A DNA stretch of 64,000 nt, taken from positions 1,860,001-1,924,000 of the forward strand of contig JAJQJQ010000041.1 of the NCBI GenBank assembly GCA_028622995.1, given 5' to 3'. The translations under genes and the position numbers were made by a program. This document shows positions 35,001-46,604 of this stretch, piece after piece. This DNA comes from Panagrolaimus kolymaensis (Eukaryota > Nematoda > Chromadorea > Rhabditida > Panagrolaimidae). Positions within the stretch are counted from its first letter, which is position 1. Each line of letters begins with the position of its first letter. The notes under the pieces were generated by a model. It ran no database searches. It was not told the origin of the DNA and saw nothing but the letters and a program-made list of their open reading frames with translations.

Positions 35001-38000
35001 ATACTTTACTAAAAATAAACATCCCTCTAACATTAGTATAATCAAGCCCATTTCATTCTTTTTCTCATCAACTTAAAGACAGACAGCTTATTTAAAATCC
35101 CATTAAAGCTCGACTAATGCTGCTTCTCCAGCTGGTTCCTATTTTCTTCAAAATAAAAAGCAATTGTAAAACATCTTGTCACATATTATTTATAAAGCTC
35201 GACTTGAAAAGTATCAACTTACTCATATAACAAAAAATTGTCCATTTTTAAAAAAGTTAAAACTTTGTTTTTTTCGAAGTTTTTAGGAGCAAACAAAAAA
35301 CATTTGAAGCTGAACTTTTTTTTAAAGATGGTGGACATTTGCCTCAAGAGAGTAATACGGAATGGGGAATGACGGAAGTGAATCACAAAATGCCTAGGAT
35401 ATTCGATATTTGACATAAATAAAAATAAATAAAACAATTTTTAAAATGAGTTTACAAGGAAGTAAGTTGGGCTGTTTTAAAGTTTTTGAGAAAAGGAAAA
35501 AACAAAAGTCGTGTTTTTATTTTCTGCGATGACTCGCCATAATTTTTTTAAATTATATTAGAAAACAAATAATAATGGGTTGGTTAGTTTTAAGATGGAG
35601 TTATTGTTTATGGAAAATATGGATACTAAACTAAAAGACAGATACCAAAAAACAAGGATTTATGGGTTTTTCTAATCCTTTAAAATTTACAAAGAGATTT
35701 TAAAATTCACAAGAAAAATTATTAGCTATGATTCAACGGAAAACAAGGAGAATGAATAAGCTAAATGAGTAAAAGATTTGAGGTGTTGTTACCAAAGCAA
35801 CCATATTGACATCTCTTTCTTTTTTTCTTTACTTTTCTTCAAACAAGCTGCAAAGAAGAAGAAAAAGATTTATATATATATATTTTAATAATCAATGTTT
35901 TTTCTTAAAAAAGGCATATGTTTTTATTTTTTGGATGCTGTTGGCAACTGTTTTTGCTGCATACTTTAAATTTCTTTTTACTAAAGTGAAATCATTGAAG
36001 CAAAAAAAATTGTTTAACGAATATTTTTTCTTTCATTTGTTTTTGTTCCTTCAAAAAAAAGTGAAGAAAGAAATAAGAAAAAACAGCTGAATATTTTTTT
36101 CTTTTGAATGTTTGGAAATTTGATAAAATAATTTGGATGGTTTAAATTTTAAAAACAAAAAATAGTTGAAATCGAAGACATTGGAGCGAAAAAATGAAAA
36201 ATTTTAGTGTCATCTAAAAAGAAAATGAAGCTACTTTCATTTTGGTTTGTTTGTTTTTTTTTCTAGTCAAATAAATATGGCTGATATCAAAGAAAAAATG
36301 TTAACGATTTCGAAATACTTGAAAGCGATAAAAAAGTTATAAAAAAGTTTACTCAAAAATTTTAAGAGTAAAAAGCATATTTCAAAGTTGTCTTTACAAA
36401 AGTTTTATTCATTCTTTCTTCGCAGACATTGCGAAGAAGCTCTCATTTTCTTCTGCCTCATTTAGGAGGATACATCTTCTTCATTAATTTACTTTCTTTT
36501 GTTTTCTTTTTTTGATACCATCTTTATCGAAGTAAAATTTTTTTTTACTTACTCCATTTATTTTCTCCTTTTTATGTTCGATGACCCATCTGAGTCTTCA
36601 AATGCCAATAAATTTCTTTCTAAAAAAGAATGCTTTCTGTCAACCAAAAAAAGATAGCCTTGCGCCTCCCACTAAAATTTTTGTTTGTGAGGGAATGTAA
36701 ATAAGCTCTGTGATGGTGGCGCCATCATTTTCTTATTCTTCTATTTTTCTTTTTTGGACATTAAGCTTTTTCTCTATCATTCTTACAAAATGTCTATGGC
36801 AGAGAAGCATCCATTGGATTTTTCTTTTTTTGCAAACAACAACAATTTTTTTCCTTTCTCAAGGGAAATAAATAGCCAAAGCAGCTAGTAGTAGTTGAGA
36901 GGAAATATAGGAAGAAATAAAACTTGAATTGAAGAAGAAAAAAGATGCAACCCGATGAAAAAAGAAAAAAATACAATGCAATATAATGGAAGAAGAAAGA
37001 GATATTAGAATTGAATGAGTTTTTTGGATTAAAAGATAAAATGTTGAAAGAAGCTTTGGAAGAAAGAAAAAGAAAAAACGTAAAAATATTTTGTTAAATA
37101 AAATTCGAGTAGTCGAGAATGATAATTATTAGTTAAAAATATAATTCTGGATATATCTCGCCATGAAAATGTTAGAAAAAATCCTAAAAAATTTGTGGGC
37201 GAAATATTTATTTTTCCATGAATTTTAATAATGGTATTAAATAAGTTTTTGATTAGATATATCTCAGAATTTTTTAGAAAAGTTATTCGGTTAGGAAATG
37301 ATTTTCAAAGACAGACATTTCACGATTTCATTAAAACACATTATAAAATTCGATAAATTTCAACAACAAAAAAAACGCAACATTTAAATCCCATAAAATG
37401 CAACAAGACTAACTAATTTTGTTTTTATTTATCCTAAAATAACAGCAACAAACACAAAGTTAGCTTCACAGAAAAAAAGAAACATGTCAAATAAAAAAAA
37501 AACAATGCAAAACAGATTTCTTTACAACTAACAGATACATTTTTCTTCCAAGTAGTAGTAAATATTTCTTTTCAATTCTTTGCGTTTTTTTATATAAAAA
37601 AAGAAACGAAGACGAAGACACCAATATAAATACTCGATGAATAAGAAAAAGAAAAAATGGGAAGAAAAGAAGCAGCTCATTCTTTTTTGCTTGGTGGTAG
37701 TGGTATTCTTTTTTTTGCCATTTTTGGTTGCTTTTAAAAAACGAAAGAAGAAAGAAGGGAAATAGAAAAAAAAGCATTTTTGGAGGAAGAAGAGTTTTTA
37801 GAATAAAAAAATAAAGCATTTGGCTCAAAGGCAAGCAGGCAAACAGACAGACAGACATCGGAAGCATCAGCGGCATATTTTTCTTTGATGGTCAAAAACT
37901 TTCTTGAGTCTGTTTTTTTTTTGTCTAACCCAAATAAGGCAGAGAAACAGAGGAAAAAACATACGAATTTTTTTTTCTATGTAAAAAAGATAGTTTCAAA

Positions 38001-38498
38001 AACAAAATGGAGAAGAAAGACTTTTTTGGTGGCAGTCAAAGTCAAGAAAGATGAACACCACCGTCGTCAAACACACTCACCAGGGGCACTTTCTTTTTTG
38101 AAGGAAGAATAGGAAATTGTTTTCATTTTTGGAACGGCATTCATTTTTTTGTGAGGAAAAAAGAAAAGAAAAAAGAAGGCGATTATAATAACCAGCTAGC
38201 TTTAAAACACCCATGTTGTTGTTGTTTGAGGAAAAAAAAAGTGCCAGAAAGTGACTAATTGTACAAAAATAAAAGCATAGCTAATTTTAAAAGCATCTTC
38301 ATTCATCAACAATGCTGCAAGCCAGCGACAAAGCTGACCCACTCTGATGAGATTATCCTCATCTTCATTTTCTTCTTCAAATACATGAATGGCTTTTTTT
38401 TAAAGACATTTAAGAGAATTTTAGGACACATCTGGAACCAAAGAAAGAATGAGAGAGATTGTAAAAAATAATGTATGTGTTTCCTCATCAGTAAAATA
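32098..38498. other. 6.4-kb gene-poor stretch
   Basis: Long A/T runs and simple repeats. All open frames are Lys/Phe/Asn/Ser-rich with no domain, signal peptide or splice chain. A short perfect hairpin TTCTTCGCA/TGCGAAGAA sits near 36415-36437. No supported gene. Confidence 0.55.
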
Positions 38499-38978
38499 GA
38501 AATTTTGGGCGACACGACTCAGTCGCCAATAACCATAAGCGCCAATGTACATAACCGCCAATAGACATAAGCGCCAATGGACATTAGCGCTAATAAAGGA
38601 GGAAACAGTCAGAATCAAAATTCGAAGTAATTATAGGTTATGTAACTTTTAAAGTTATGTAACCATTTATATTTCTGAAGAAGGCGAATGGGCTTTCATG
38701 GTATTTCATTCAAAATTTGTGAAGTTAAATGGGCTTTCCTGCCATAAACTTTCTTATTTTCAATTCCAATATATAATATGATAACGAATTGGAGTGACTT
38801 GGGCAAAATGGGTTACATACCTTTATCTAGTTACATAACTTTAAATTAATTGGCTTTTTTACTTTCGACGGTTTCCTCATTTATTTGCGCTTATGTCCAT
38901 TGGCGGTTATGTACATTGGCGCTTATTTCACGTTGGCGCTTATCGGTATTGGCGCTTATGAAGTGTAGCCGAAATTTT
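38499..38978. mobile_element. Fold-back element made of 16-bp tandem units
   Basis: Left arm 38524-38594 has four to five tandem 16-bp units of type GCCAATGTACATAAGC. Right arm 38886-38961 has five units in reverse orientation (GCGCTTATGTCCATTG). Outer ends match imperfectly as inverted repeats (AAATTTTGGGCGACAC at left, AAAATTTCGGCTACAC reading in from the right, 13 of 16). The inner part has further inverted GTTATGTAACTTT/AAAGTTATGTAAC segments. No coding capacity. Best read as a non-autonomous fold-back/MITE-like element. Confidence 0.75.
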
Positions 38979-39002
38979 GAGTAAAAAAATTATAAAAACG
39001 CT

Positions 39003-39076
39003 TGCCCGGGAGAAGCTCAAATTAGCAGCCTTCAGATTGGGAGAATGACACGCTGCTAACTTTTTTACTGAGAAGC
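39003..39076 (-). pseudogene. Degenerate tRNA-Met copy
   Basis: Aligns along its full length with the tRNA-Met at 32026-32097: shared CCTTCAGATT and GCGTGTCATTCT-type anticodon arm, GCAGC, and the 3' GCCCGGG. The anticodon position has become CCC, the A box has lost GCGCAGTAGG, and both D and T stems are broken. The short flank AAAACG next to its end is also shared, so it looks like a DNA-level copy. Confidence 0.8.
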
Positions 39077-40054
39077 AAAAGCAAAAATACAACAATCGAT
39101 GAAATTTTTTCTCCAAATCAATTCCAAATAGTCGTTCAAATTATTTTTGTAGCTTGAAATGTATCTGCGCCACTTTTTAAAATCCACTTATTTCCACACA
39201 TGGCACTTGAAAGAAGAAAAAAATATATTCAATAAAATGGGATATAAGTGTTTGACAAAACAAAACAAAAAAATGTATTCCTTCAAGGTTTGACCAAAGA
39301 CGGCTGTAAACAAGCTCCTTTTTTAATTAAACTTTCAAAAAAGTACTTTCAACATATGCGTTTCATAAAAACAAAAAATTGAATGAAAAAAAAGTTTCAA
39401 ACACACATGAAAAAAACATTTAATCACTTTTTATGTTTTCGAAATTGTTTTATGATGCATCGAAAAAGAAGAAAGAGAGTCGGCTTATCTTTTCTTTGTT
39501 GCTAAATTTCACTCTCTTTTGGCATTTCTTATTTTAGATGGTTTTAGAATTACAACAAAGCAATGACAAAGGTTCCTTGCTTGAAGATTTAGATTGATAC
39601 TCTGGCGGCAATTTCATCTTCGTTCGTTCATTTCATTTTTCTTTTTATTCATGCTTTAAATGTTTCTCCTTCTTTTGTTTGTTTGTCAAAAACATAAATG
39701 GGTAAATGAGTTAAAATAAGAAAATGTTTGAGGTGCCAAAATCGAACATTAAATGAAAAAACCAGAAAAGCAAAAAGAAAAATTTCGTTGATAAAAGCAA
39801 CTTGGATTTAGGAAATATCATTCATTAGCAAAGATTATTTTACTCAAGTAAATTTGTTTATAAAATATCCCCCCATGTTTATTTGGGAATGTTCGTGTAT
39901 TTCTGGATTTGATTTTTCTGAATGAGAGTTTGGTTTCAAATGAAGCATGAAAAATGCTGATTATGAAAATGATGTGCGAATGTTCCGGAAAATTTTCTGG
40001 GATGAGTTATGGCCATATGTAAATTTTTGATTGTAAAATGTTTGTGCTTTCATT
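39077..40054. other. Gene-free stretch
   Basis: AT-rich; no ORF, RNA or repeat recognised. Confidence 0.5.
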
Positions 40055-40155
40055 GCGGCTGTGGCGTAGTGGTTGAATGCCAGCGCAGAGTTTGGAAAGG
40101 GAAATGCATTTGACAATGAAAAAATGAAAATGCAGCATGGTTCGATGCCACATGA
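40055..40155 (+). ncRNA. tRNA-like sequence with A and B boxes (SINE head or relic)
   Basis: TGGCGTAGTGG at 40062-40072 fits the Pol III A box, and GGTTCGATGCC at 40139-40149 the B box, 67 nt apart. D-arm-like GTAGTGGTTGAATGC is present. No proper anticodon or acceptor stem forms. It could be the head of a tRNA-derived SINE or a decayed tRNA with an insertion. Confidence 0.45.
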
Positions 40156-40629
40156 AGACCAAAAAATGGAATTATTGGGTTTTGATGATTTTTTGATATT
40201 AAAAAATGTGGGAATGTATTAGAAATTATGTTTTAATAATGTTAGTTGTGATAAAAAAAATGCATGTTTTGATGCAGGGTGAGGCAAAAAATGTTTTTTT
40301 TATATATTTTGGAAGTGTTTGAAAGGGAAATGCTGGGAAATGGTTGGGGATGACGAAGTAATGAGCTTTGAAGGGGTTGTTCTTTTGTAATGTAAAATGT
40401 AATGGAAATATGCTTTTCTTTAATGAAAATGAGAAATGGATAAGTTTAGGGTTGCCCGGAACGGGCAAGCCGAAACTTTTTTGGATTGCTTGCTATATGT
40501 ATGTGAATATGATAGTTTTATGAAAAATGAGGGGAAACTGGGAGTTTGGGATTGCGATTTTTAAATGTACCATGATAATATGACATGGTATGAATGAAAT
40601 GTAAAAAATGCAAATGAATGTTGAAATGA

Positions 40630-40671
40630 CAAGTTTTTGCGGCGCCCCAAGCGGGGCGCCTTAAAAACTTG
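40630..40671. repeat. GC-rich perfect hairpin
   Basis: GGCGCCCC-AAGC-GGGGCGCC core with outer arms CAAGTTTTTGC and TTAAAAACTTG. It stands out strongly in AT-rich DNA and lies directly beside the left end of the five-gene cassette (about 40675). A smaller hairpin of the same style (TTGCCCGGAACGGGCAA) is at 40452-40468. Confidence 0.8.
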
Positions 40672-40751
40672 TTTTATTATTAACTAATAACGAGAAAATA
40701 CATACAATAACAATTACATATTAAAAAGGTAAATATACATCAACTGAAGTT

Positions 40752-43219
40752 TCAAGTTTTTATGCTGTGAAAAGACTGAACTGTTCTTCCAATATCTGAT
40801 TTCACTTTTGCCATGCCTGTTTCACATAAATTATCATTCACTTGATTACAGCAACATACGATTTTTTGTTGACCATCAGGATTATAAACGACAGAACAAT
40901 GACCAAGATTTTCGATTGATCGACATGCTAAACTGTAAGATGCTTCTGGTGAAAGTTTGAGAATGTATTCTTCAGCAAGTCCCAAACATCCAGCAGGTTC
41001 CTGAAAATCACTTTTTAGAACCCAGACAAGTTTAATAAATCCTTACCGCATATGTGCTTGAAGCATCCAAATTTCGAGTTTCAAAACATCCATCATTTTC
41101 TGGGCATCGAGAGTCACTATTAACAATATCGTTCATTATGCATTTAATATTATTTTGATTTCTGATGCTATAAGGCGGTGGAGTTGTTGAATTTTGTTTA
41201 AGTGCCTTTTCATATTGAGCAAGCAACTTTTCGACCGTACACGTTGAGTTCATTTGAAGAATGTCATTAGTGTTCACACAGCAATAATCCGAATCATTGA
41301 TGTTTTTGTTCATGCAACCATGATTGAGATTGACGTCGAGCTAAAAAACGATAGGGTTTAACTAAAAAAATAAGGGAAAAAACTTACATGTCCAGCTTCA
41401 ATAAATGTTAAATTACCATCACGTTTTTCAATTTTGACATAACAAATCCATCGATCGTTTGTTTCTGTTTCATTAACCATGCTTGATATTTTTTGTATTT
41501 CTTCCAACTTTAGTTCTGTCGATTTCAAAATTTCACATTTGAATGATAACGAATCCAAAACTTCGACAAACGATACATCATCATCGCAATCATTCGTGTC
41601 ACAAATAAAACGAATAAATGGTTGGATTTTGTTCAGATGAGTTTTATTATAATTTCGTGAATCGCAGTATTTGGAATCAACTTTGGTTATTTTAATAAAC
41701 AGAAGTTCGTAAGCGTCATTAATTTGCAACGTTTGTTTGCTAAAAAATGAGAATTATTTTAGTTTAATGATAAAATTTCACTTACTTGGTTGACTCAATG
41801 AAATCGCAATTAAATTTATCATAAACAAATACACGTTGTTTGAGAGTAAGATCAAAATAAGCATCACAATTTATGGTTTTGTCAATGTAAAAGGCGAGGT
41901 ATGGTTTGAAAGTACACTAAAAAAATAAAAATAAAGAAATACATAATATTATTCAAAATCCTTGCCGTTATTGGAATAGGAATTTTCACTCTGAGTGGAA
42001 GGAAATCAAAATTGCAAAAGTTTGTGTTATTACAGCATCCATTAATAATAAGACTATCAAGTTTGATTGACCTATTTGAACAAATTAGCATTTCATTACT
42101 ATCAGTAGTTATGTTTTTTTGACATATTTCTGTCTGATGATCGTAAGAAGCTTTGAATTCAATTCTTTTTATTGATTGATTTAATGAAGCTGTCATTCGG
42201 ATAGTGCAACCTTTGATACTTTCATTGAAAAATTCTTGAGCTTTTATGTGTGGAATGAATTCATTAACAGGATATTCACCATGAGAGCACAACAAATTAT
42301 CATTTCTTTTTCGGCAATTTTGAGAACCATATGGACAACAGCATAAAACTTTAGAATAAGTTGCATCGTTTAAAAAATAACACATTCCATTCCTGTAAGA
42401 ATCAGTAGATCCCAATGAGTTTTTTAATGTAGAAAAACAGTATCTTTTATTTGTGTAATTCCAAATATTTAAAAACTGATAAAAAACTTTTGCAAACAAA
42501 GGTCCAGAATATTCATAATCCAAGGAATGATTTTTATGACGTTCAGCTTCTAACATGCAAGTTTTTTGACCAAAGATGTTTTTCTAAAATTATAAGTATG
42601 TACATAACCGGATAATGATGAATAGAAAAACTTACTGTAGGATATCCATCAAAATCGAAACAACCAGGTTCATCATCTTCTCGTCTAGTTTGTTCAGCAC
42701 GCAAAAAAGAAGCAGGAAAATTTTCTATTCGCTGAGATAAAAGGAGATCATAAAGTTCATGAGTGTCATAAATTCCAAGAGAAGCAAATGAGTTTTCATT
42801 TATAACACAAAGTACAACATTTTCCCTACATTTGTAGTCACTAGACGGAATTGTAAAGAATACGGTATCAAAGCTTTCACGACATACACAAATGGATAGC
42901 ATATATTCTTCATCATATCCCAAGTATGTATGATTTTCAAATATAATGGAGTCAAATACCTCACCAGATAAATCAAAAAAGAATGCGTTTATTAATGGTA
43001 AAATAAAGGGAAAAAACTCACAAGCGATAGAAGTTTTTAGAAGAGTTTCATTAGCATTTCTCATACATTCCTTGTATTGTGTTGCACCATAACTGTCAAT
43101 GTCATATGAACTTAATAGCGAAGCAAACAAGAAGCAAAAGTACAATATTATCAAGTGAATATTCTAAAAATAAATAAATAAATGCGAAAGAAAAAAAACT
43201 GTTGAAAACTTGCCTTCAT
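40752..43219 (-). CDS. Large secreted Cys-rich protein, unit A (intact)
   Basis: First exon encodes only Met-Lys (ATG at 43219). The second supplies a signal peptide (NIHLIILYFCFLFASLLSS). About 700 residues in seven exons. Many cysteines occur in short clusters: SICVCRESFD, KVLCCCPYGSQNC, INGCCNNTNFCNFD, DSDYCCVNTND and VCCCNQVNDNLC. The CCC-x(5-6)-C pattern recalls the nematode ET module found in secreted proteins. Several N-glycosylation sites (NET, NHT, NKT, NNT). No enzyme domain or membrane anchor recognised. Oddity: intron 1 starts with GC (AAG|GCAAGT). The unit B copy is a pseudogene. Function unknown; probably extracellular, repeated binding modules. Confidence 0.75.
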
Positions 43220-43642
43220 TTTGATGACGTTCGTTTTTATTCAGCAAAAAAATTCACAATGACTTTGAAAGTTTCAATTTTAAAAAAATTACTGCAAAAA
43301 TGGAGGGACAAAAAAATTATGCAAATTTTTGGCCATTAATGAAATGGAAAAAGTAGGAGGTTGGCGATTATTTTTTTGATGACATCATCAACGAGTAAAA
43401 AAAGCTAAAGGTTGAGGATACCGTACCAAAGATTTCCCTAATTTTCACAAAAATGTTTCGTCGATTTGGTTATGTTGTTTTTCCTTTCGCAGCTGCACTG
43501 AAAAAAAAACCCGTTTGGTGTAAAACCCTCATTCATTTTTTGAGGTAAAACCACTATATTTTGAGGGTTTTGCCACATTTTTTTTGGTGGTCAGTGAACA
43601 CTCAATTAAAATATGAGGGTTATTGAACCCATGTACTATTAA

Positions 43643-43841
43643 AGGACCCTGTTCATTTGATCTTTTTTTCAAACTCGCGTTTGATTATTCCCTCATGCCG
43701 CAATATTGCAGTGTCCGTAAAGTACAGTAATTTGACCGTAAAATTACTGTACATTACGGTACTTTACGGGCTTTGCAATATTGCGGCATGAGGGAATAAT
43801 CAAACGCGAGTTTGAAAAAAAGATCAAATGAACAGGGTCCT
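43643..43841. mobile_element. 199-bp TTAA-flanked fold-back MITE
   Basis: Nearly perfect inverted arms of about 70 bp starting AGGACCCTGTTCATTTGATC. Flanked by TTAA at 43639-43642 and 43842-43845. It lies inside the 3.46-kb transposon, so it inserted later or travelled with it. TTAA targets suggest mobilisation by a piggyBac- or Kolobok-type transposase. Confidence 0.85.
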
Positions 43842-44170
43842 TTAATGTGGTTTTTACCCCCAAAATTTATAAAATGGAGGTTATAACCCCTAAATATGAC
43901 TATTATCTAAGAATCAGATGGAATAAAAAGGTAAGAAGCCAAATACTTTTAAAAAATGTGTTTGGACTAAAACTTCGGGCATGGTACAAAATAATACTCT
44001 ACAAAACTAATCACGGACGAGACAAAGCAAAACAACTTTGATAAATTTAGATAAAGAGGGGAGGCTTGAGATGTTCAACAAGAGACCGTGTGAATATTCA
44101 TTCTTGTGTTTTTTAAGGTTCGACATTATTTCTTTTAATTTTTAAACGTTTTTTTGATAATAATCTTACA

Positions 44171-46604
44171 ATGAATAATCGAAATTTAAATAATGGGCTG
44201 ATTTGTCAAGTTTGTGGTCGAATTGATTTAATCTTAAAGGATTATCGGCAACATGTGTGGGAAAATTATTCTCAAAAATATGAACATGATCCAGCCAGAC
44301 GTCTTTATTGTAAGCAGTATGATCGCAATCGATCAATGGTATACAGCACCTATGCACGAGAACATACTGTTCAAATGTTTCCGACTCTTGAAAATGAACA
44401 ATCGACAAATGACAAAATGCATAAATAGCTTTGATGTTTCTGTTGTTAGTGAAAAAAAGGATCAAAGTAAATACTTAAGTTTTTTTTCTTAGCTTTTATT
44501 TTTTTAGCAAACTCCATTCAACCGTCTCTTGAAACCATTATGCTAAATACTATAACATTGATGATTGTCTTATTATTGCAAAAGAAAAGATAAATCTGTC
44601 TTTGAAAGAATTATAAATCGTCGTTATGATAATTTCATTTTTTTTATTTTGCAGAAGAATCGAAGAACGTGGTCAATTTTTATTCAACGAGCAAGTCCAA
44701 CTCCTAGCACCCGATTAGATTTAATAGCATTACAAGAAAAAATTCTGATATCATCATGGAAAAATTAGTTATCGTTTTGCTTTGCAATAAATAAAGATAT
44801 ATTTATTTTTTGGCCTTTTTAAATGATAAAGAAATATTAAACATAGAAGAAAGCGCATGTAAAGAAAAATATGAAAAGATTTTCAATTTGTTCGTTCTTT
44901 TTCGACGGACTCTGTATCTCACCGCGAAATAGCATGCAGCAAATAGCACTAACTTTGAAGTTCTTTGATTTTTATCTTTCGATCTTTTCTCTGTTTTTTG
45001 CTCGCTTTTTTCCTTTGAATTTTTTGACGTATCAAATAACATTATTTCTATAATTTGGCATTTCAGGGAATATCTTTGTTAATTTTGGAGCTTTTTGGTC
45101 CACAGGCTGATGGATGCGTTGGAAAATTCAATAGCGAACAAAGGATGATCACCATTCATTATCAGACGTCATCATCTATTGCTGCAACACACGGTTAGTT
45201 ACTTATGTTTTTCATTTTTCTTGTCCTTTTTAGTGTTAGTCTAAACATGGTACTGCTAAGGCATTTCTGGTAGTGGAATAATCGCCGTCAACTTCTCAAC
45301 CGTCTTCATCAACTACAGCGTTTGACGTCTTCAAAAAGCTACTTTTATCAAACGACACATGGCCTATCGATACTACAACTCAAAGGAAATGTAACGAAGC
45401 AAGAAATCCAGGAATAGTAAGTTTATCCATTCGTCGACTAAGGATGATGAACCCTGTGAATGCAACTTCAACCTCTTGTTATCGATTACACGGTAAAGTT
45501 TTTGACTATAATTTCAATTCTTTTAAAATTACTTCATTTTACAGAGTAGGAGCAAACGTCAATATGGCATAACTCGAACCTCAACAACATATTTTCTCCT
45601 GCTAACATCTCATTCGCCGCTATTCCAAGAGTTTTTACCATGATTGATGATGGTAAAGAAGGACTACCGGTACTTATACTTCATACATATGTTTAGTTTT
45701 ACGTTAGTTTTAGGTTCATGGAACAATTTTCAAAGATCTAAAACGGTCTCATATGTCTCAATTAGAAATCCAATCGGCGTCTCAAGCTCAACAAGAAACT
45801 CCAGATTCAAATGAAGAATAGCACTCGTCAAATATTTAAGAAGATGATCACACTACTGAAGTACCAACAACACCAAACAACGGCTTTCCACTGGTTCTCC
45901 TGATCTCGCTTCGTTATCGATTGCATGGTACTTTTTTTTCAACATATTAAATGCTTTTGAACTTATTTTATTTTATAGGGAAGTAGCAGTCATCGTGATG
46001 GACTTACTCAGCTCACTCAGCAACGTATCAATTCTCCTGCAATCCTAGCACTCGGCACTGTACCTCGAGCTACTTACTACATCGCTGTTGGGAAAGAAGC
46101 ATTACAAGTAAGTTCTTTCTTTAATTTTTACTATGACATTCTTTTTAGGTCAAAGGAACATTCGCCGATGCTATTCAATCTTACATGGAAGCAATCTGGG
46201 TTTTTAACCTTGTTTATGATAAAGATACTCGACCAATTGCCTACTTTTTTGAAGTGATGATGGGTATGAAGACTAATAACAATCCTGCACGCCAACAACT
46301 CTTTGACGTTCTTCGCCGACCTCATGGTTTGTATTTACTTTTTTTTTCTTAACTTGATCTTTAAATTTTAGCAAGGAATGGGCAATCGACATCTCAAGCA
46401 TCGACACAATTTGAACTTCAATCGCCTACACATCTTGCAAATGATAATCAAAGAAGAAGTGAAGAAGAACATTCGGCAAATATGTTCAATGAAACATCTC
46501 AATCTCCTTCAACCCAAAACGACGTCGTATCGATGGTTCTCTTGATCCCTCTTCGCAAAATGCTATTCAATCGACAACAAATAATCTCACACAACTTTTT
46601 TAAG
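44171..46604 (+). pseudogene. Coding remnants inside the transposon: zinc finger plus duplicated domain
   Basis: The first stretch (44171-44428) carries a CxxC zinc-finger-like start (LICQVCGRIDLILKDYRQHV) and a second Cys/His segment (RLYCKQYDRNRSMVYSTYAR). Later exon-like blocks with TTTTAG acceptors encode two related segments: NISFAAIPRVFTMIDDGKEG with VVHGTIFKDL, and NSPAILALGTVPRATYYIAV with GKEALQVKGTFADAIQSYM. The second continues as FNLVYDKDTRPIAYFFEVM. The pattern P-R-x4-I-x2-G-K-E-x-L-x-V-x-G-T shows an internal duplication. Stops between blocks make an intact gene unlikely. Probably the element's own accessory protein; no DDE motif seen. Confidence 0.5.

Noticed and set aside
36415..36437. 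TTCTTCGCA/TGCGAAGAA hairpin as a small RNA gene
   Set aside because: Arms of 9 bp with a 5-nt loop are too short for a microRNA precursor and there is no other support.
32780..38112. Many 60-130 codon ORFs in the gene-poor stretch
   Set aside because: All are Lys/Phe/Asn/Ser strings produced by A and T runs on both strands; no domain, signal peptide or exon chain.
38306..38618. Overlapping minus-strand ORFs containing repeated HWRLCLLAVMYIGAYGYW-like residues
   Set aside because: The periodicity comes from the 16-bp DNA repeat array, not from a protein.
40226..40468. Minus-strand 80-codon ORF with many Phe/His/Pro
   Set aside because: Ends inside a GC hairpin and lies in the tRNA-like/hairpin segment; no family features. 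Treated as part of that repeat segment.
40452..40468. GC hairpin TTGCCCGGAACGGGCAA as a second Helitron end
   Set aside because: On either strand no CTRR followed by T stands at the right distance, so a Helitron end is not supported.
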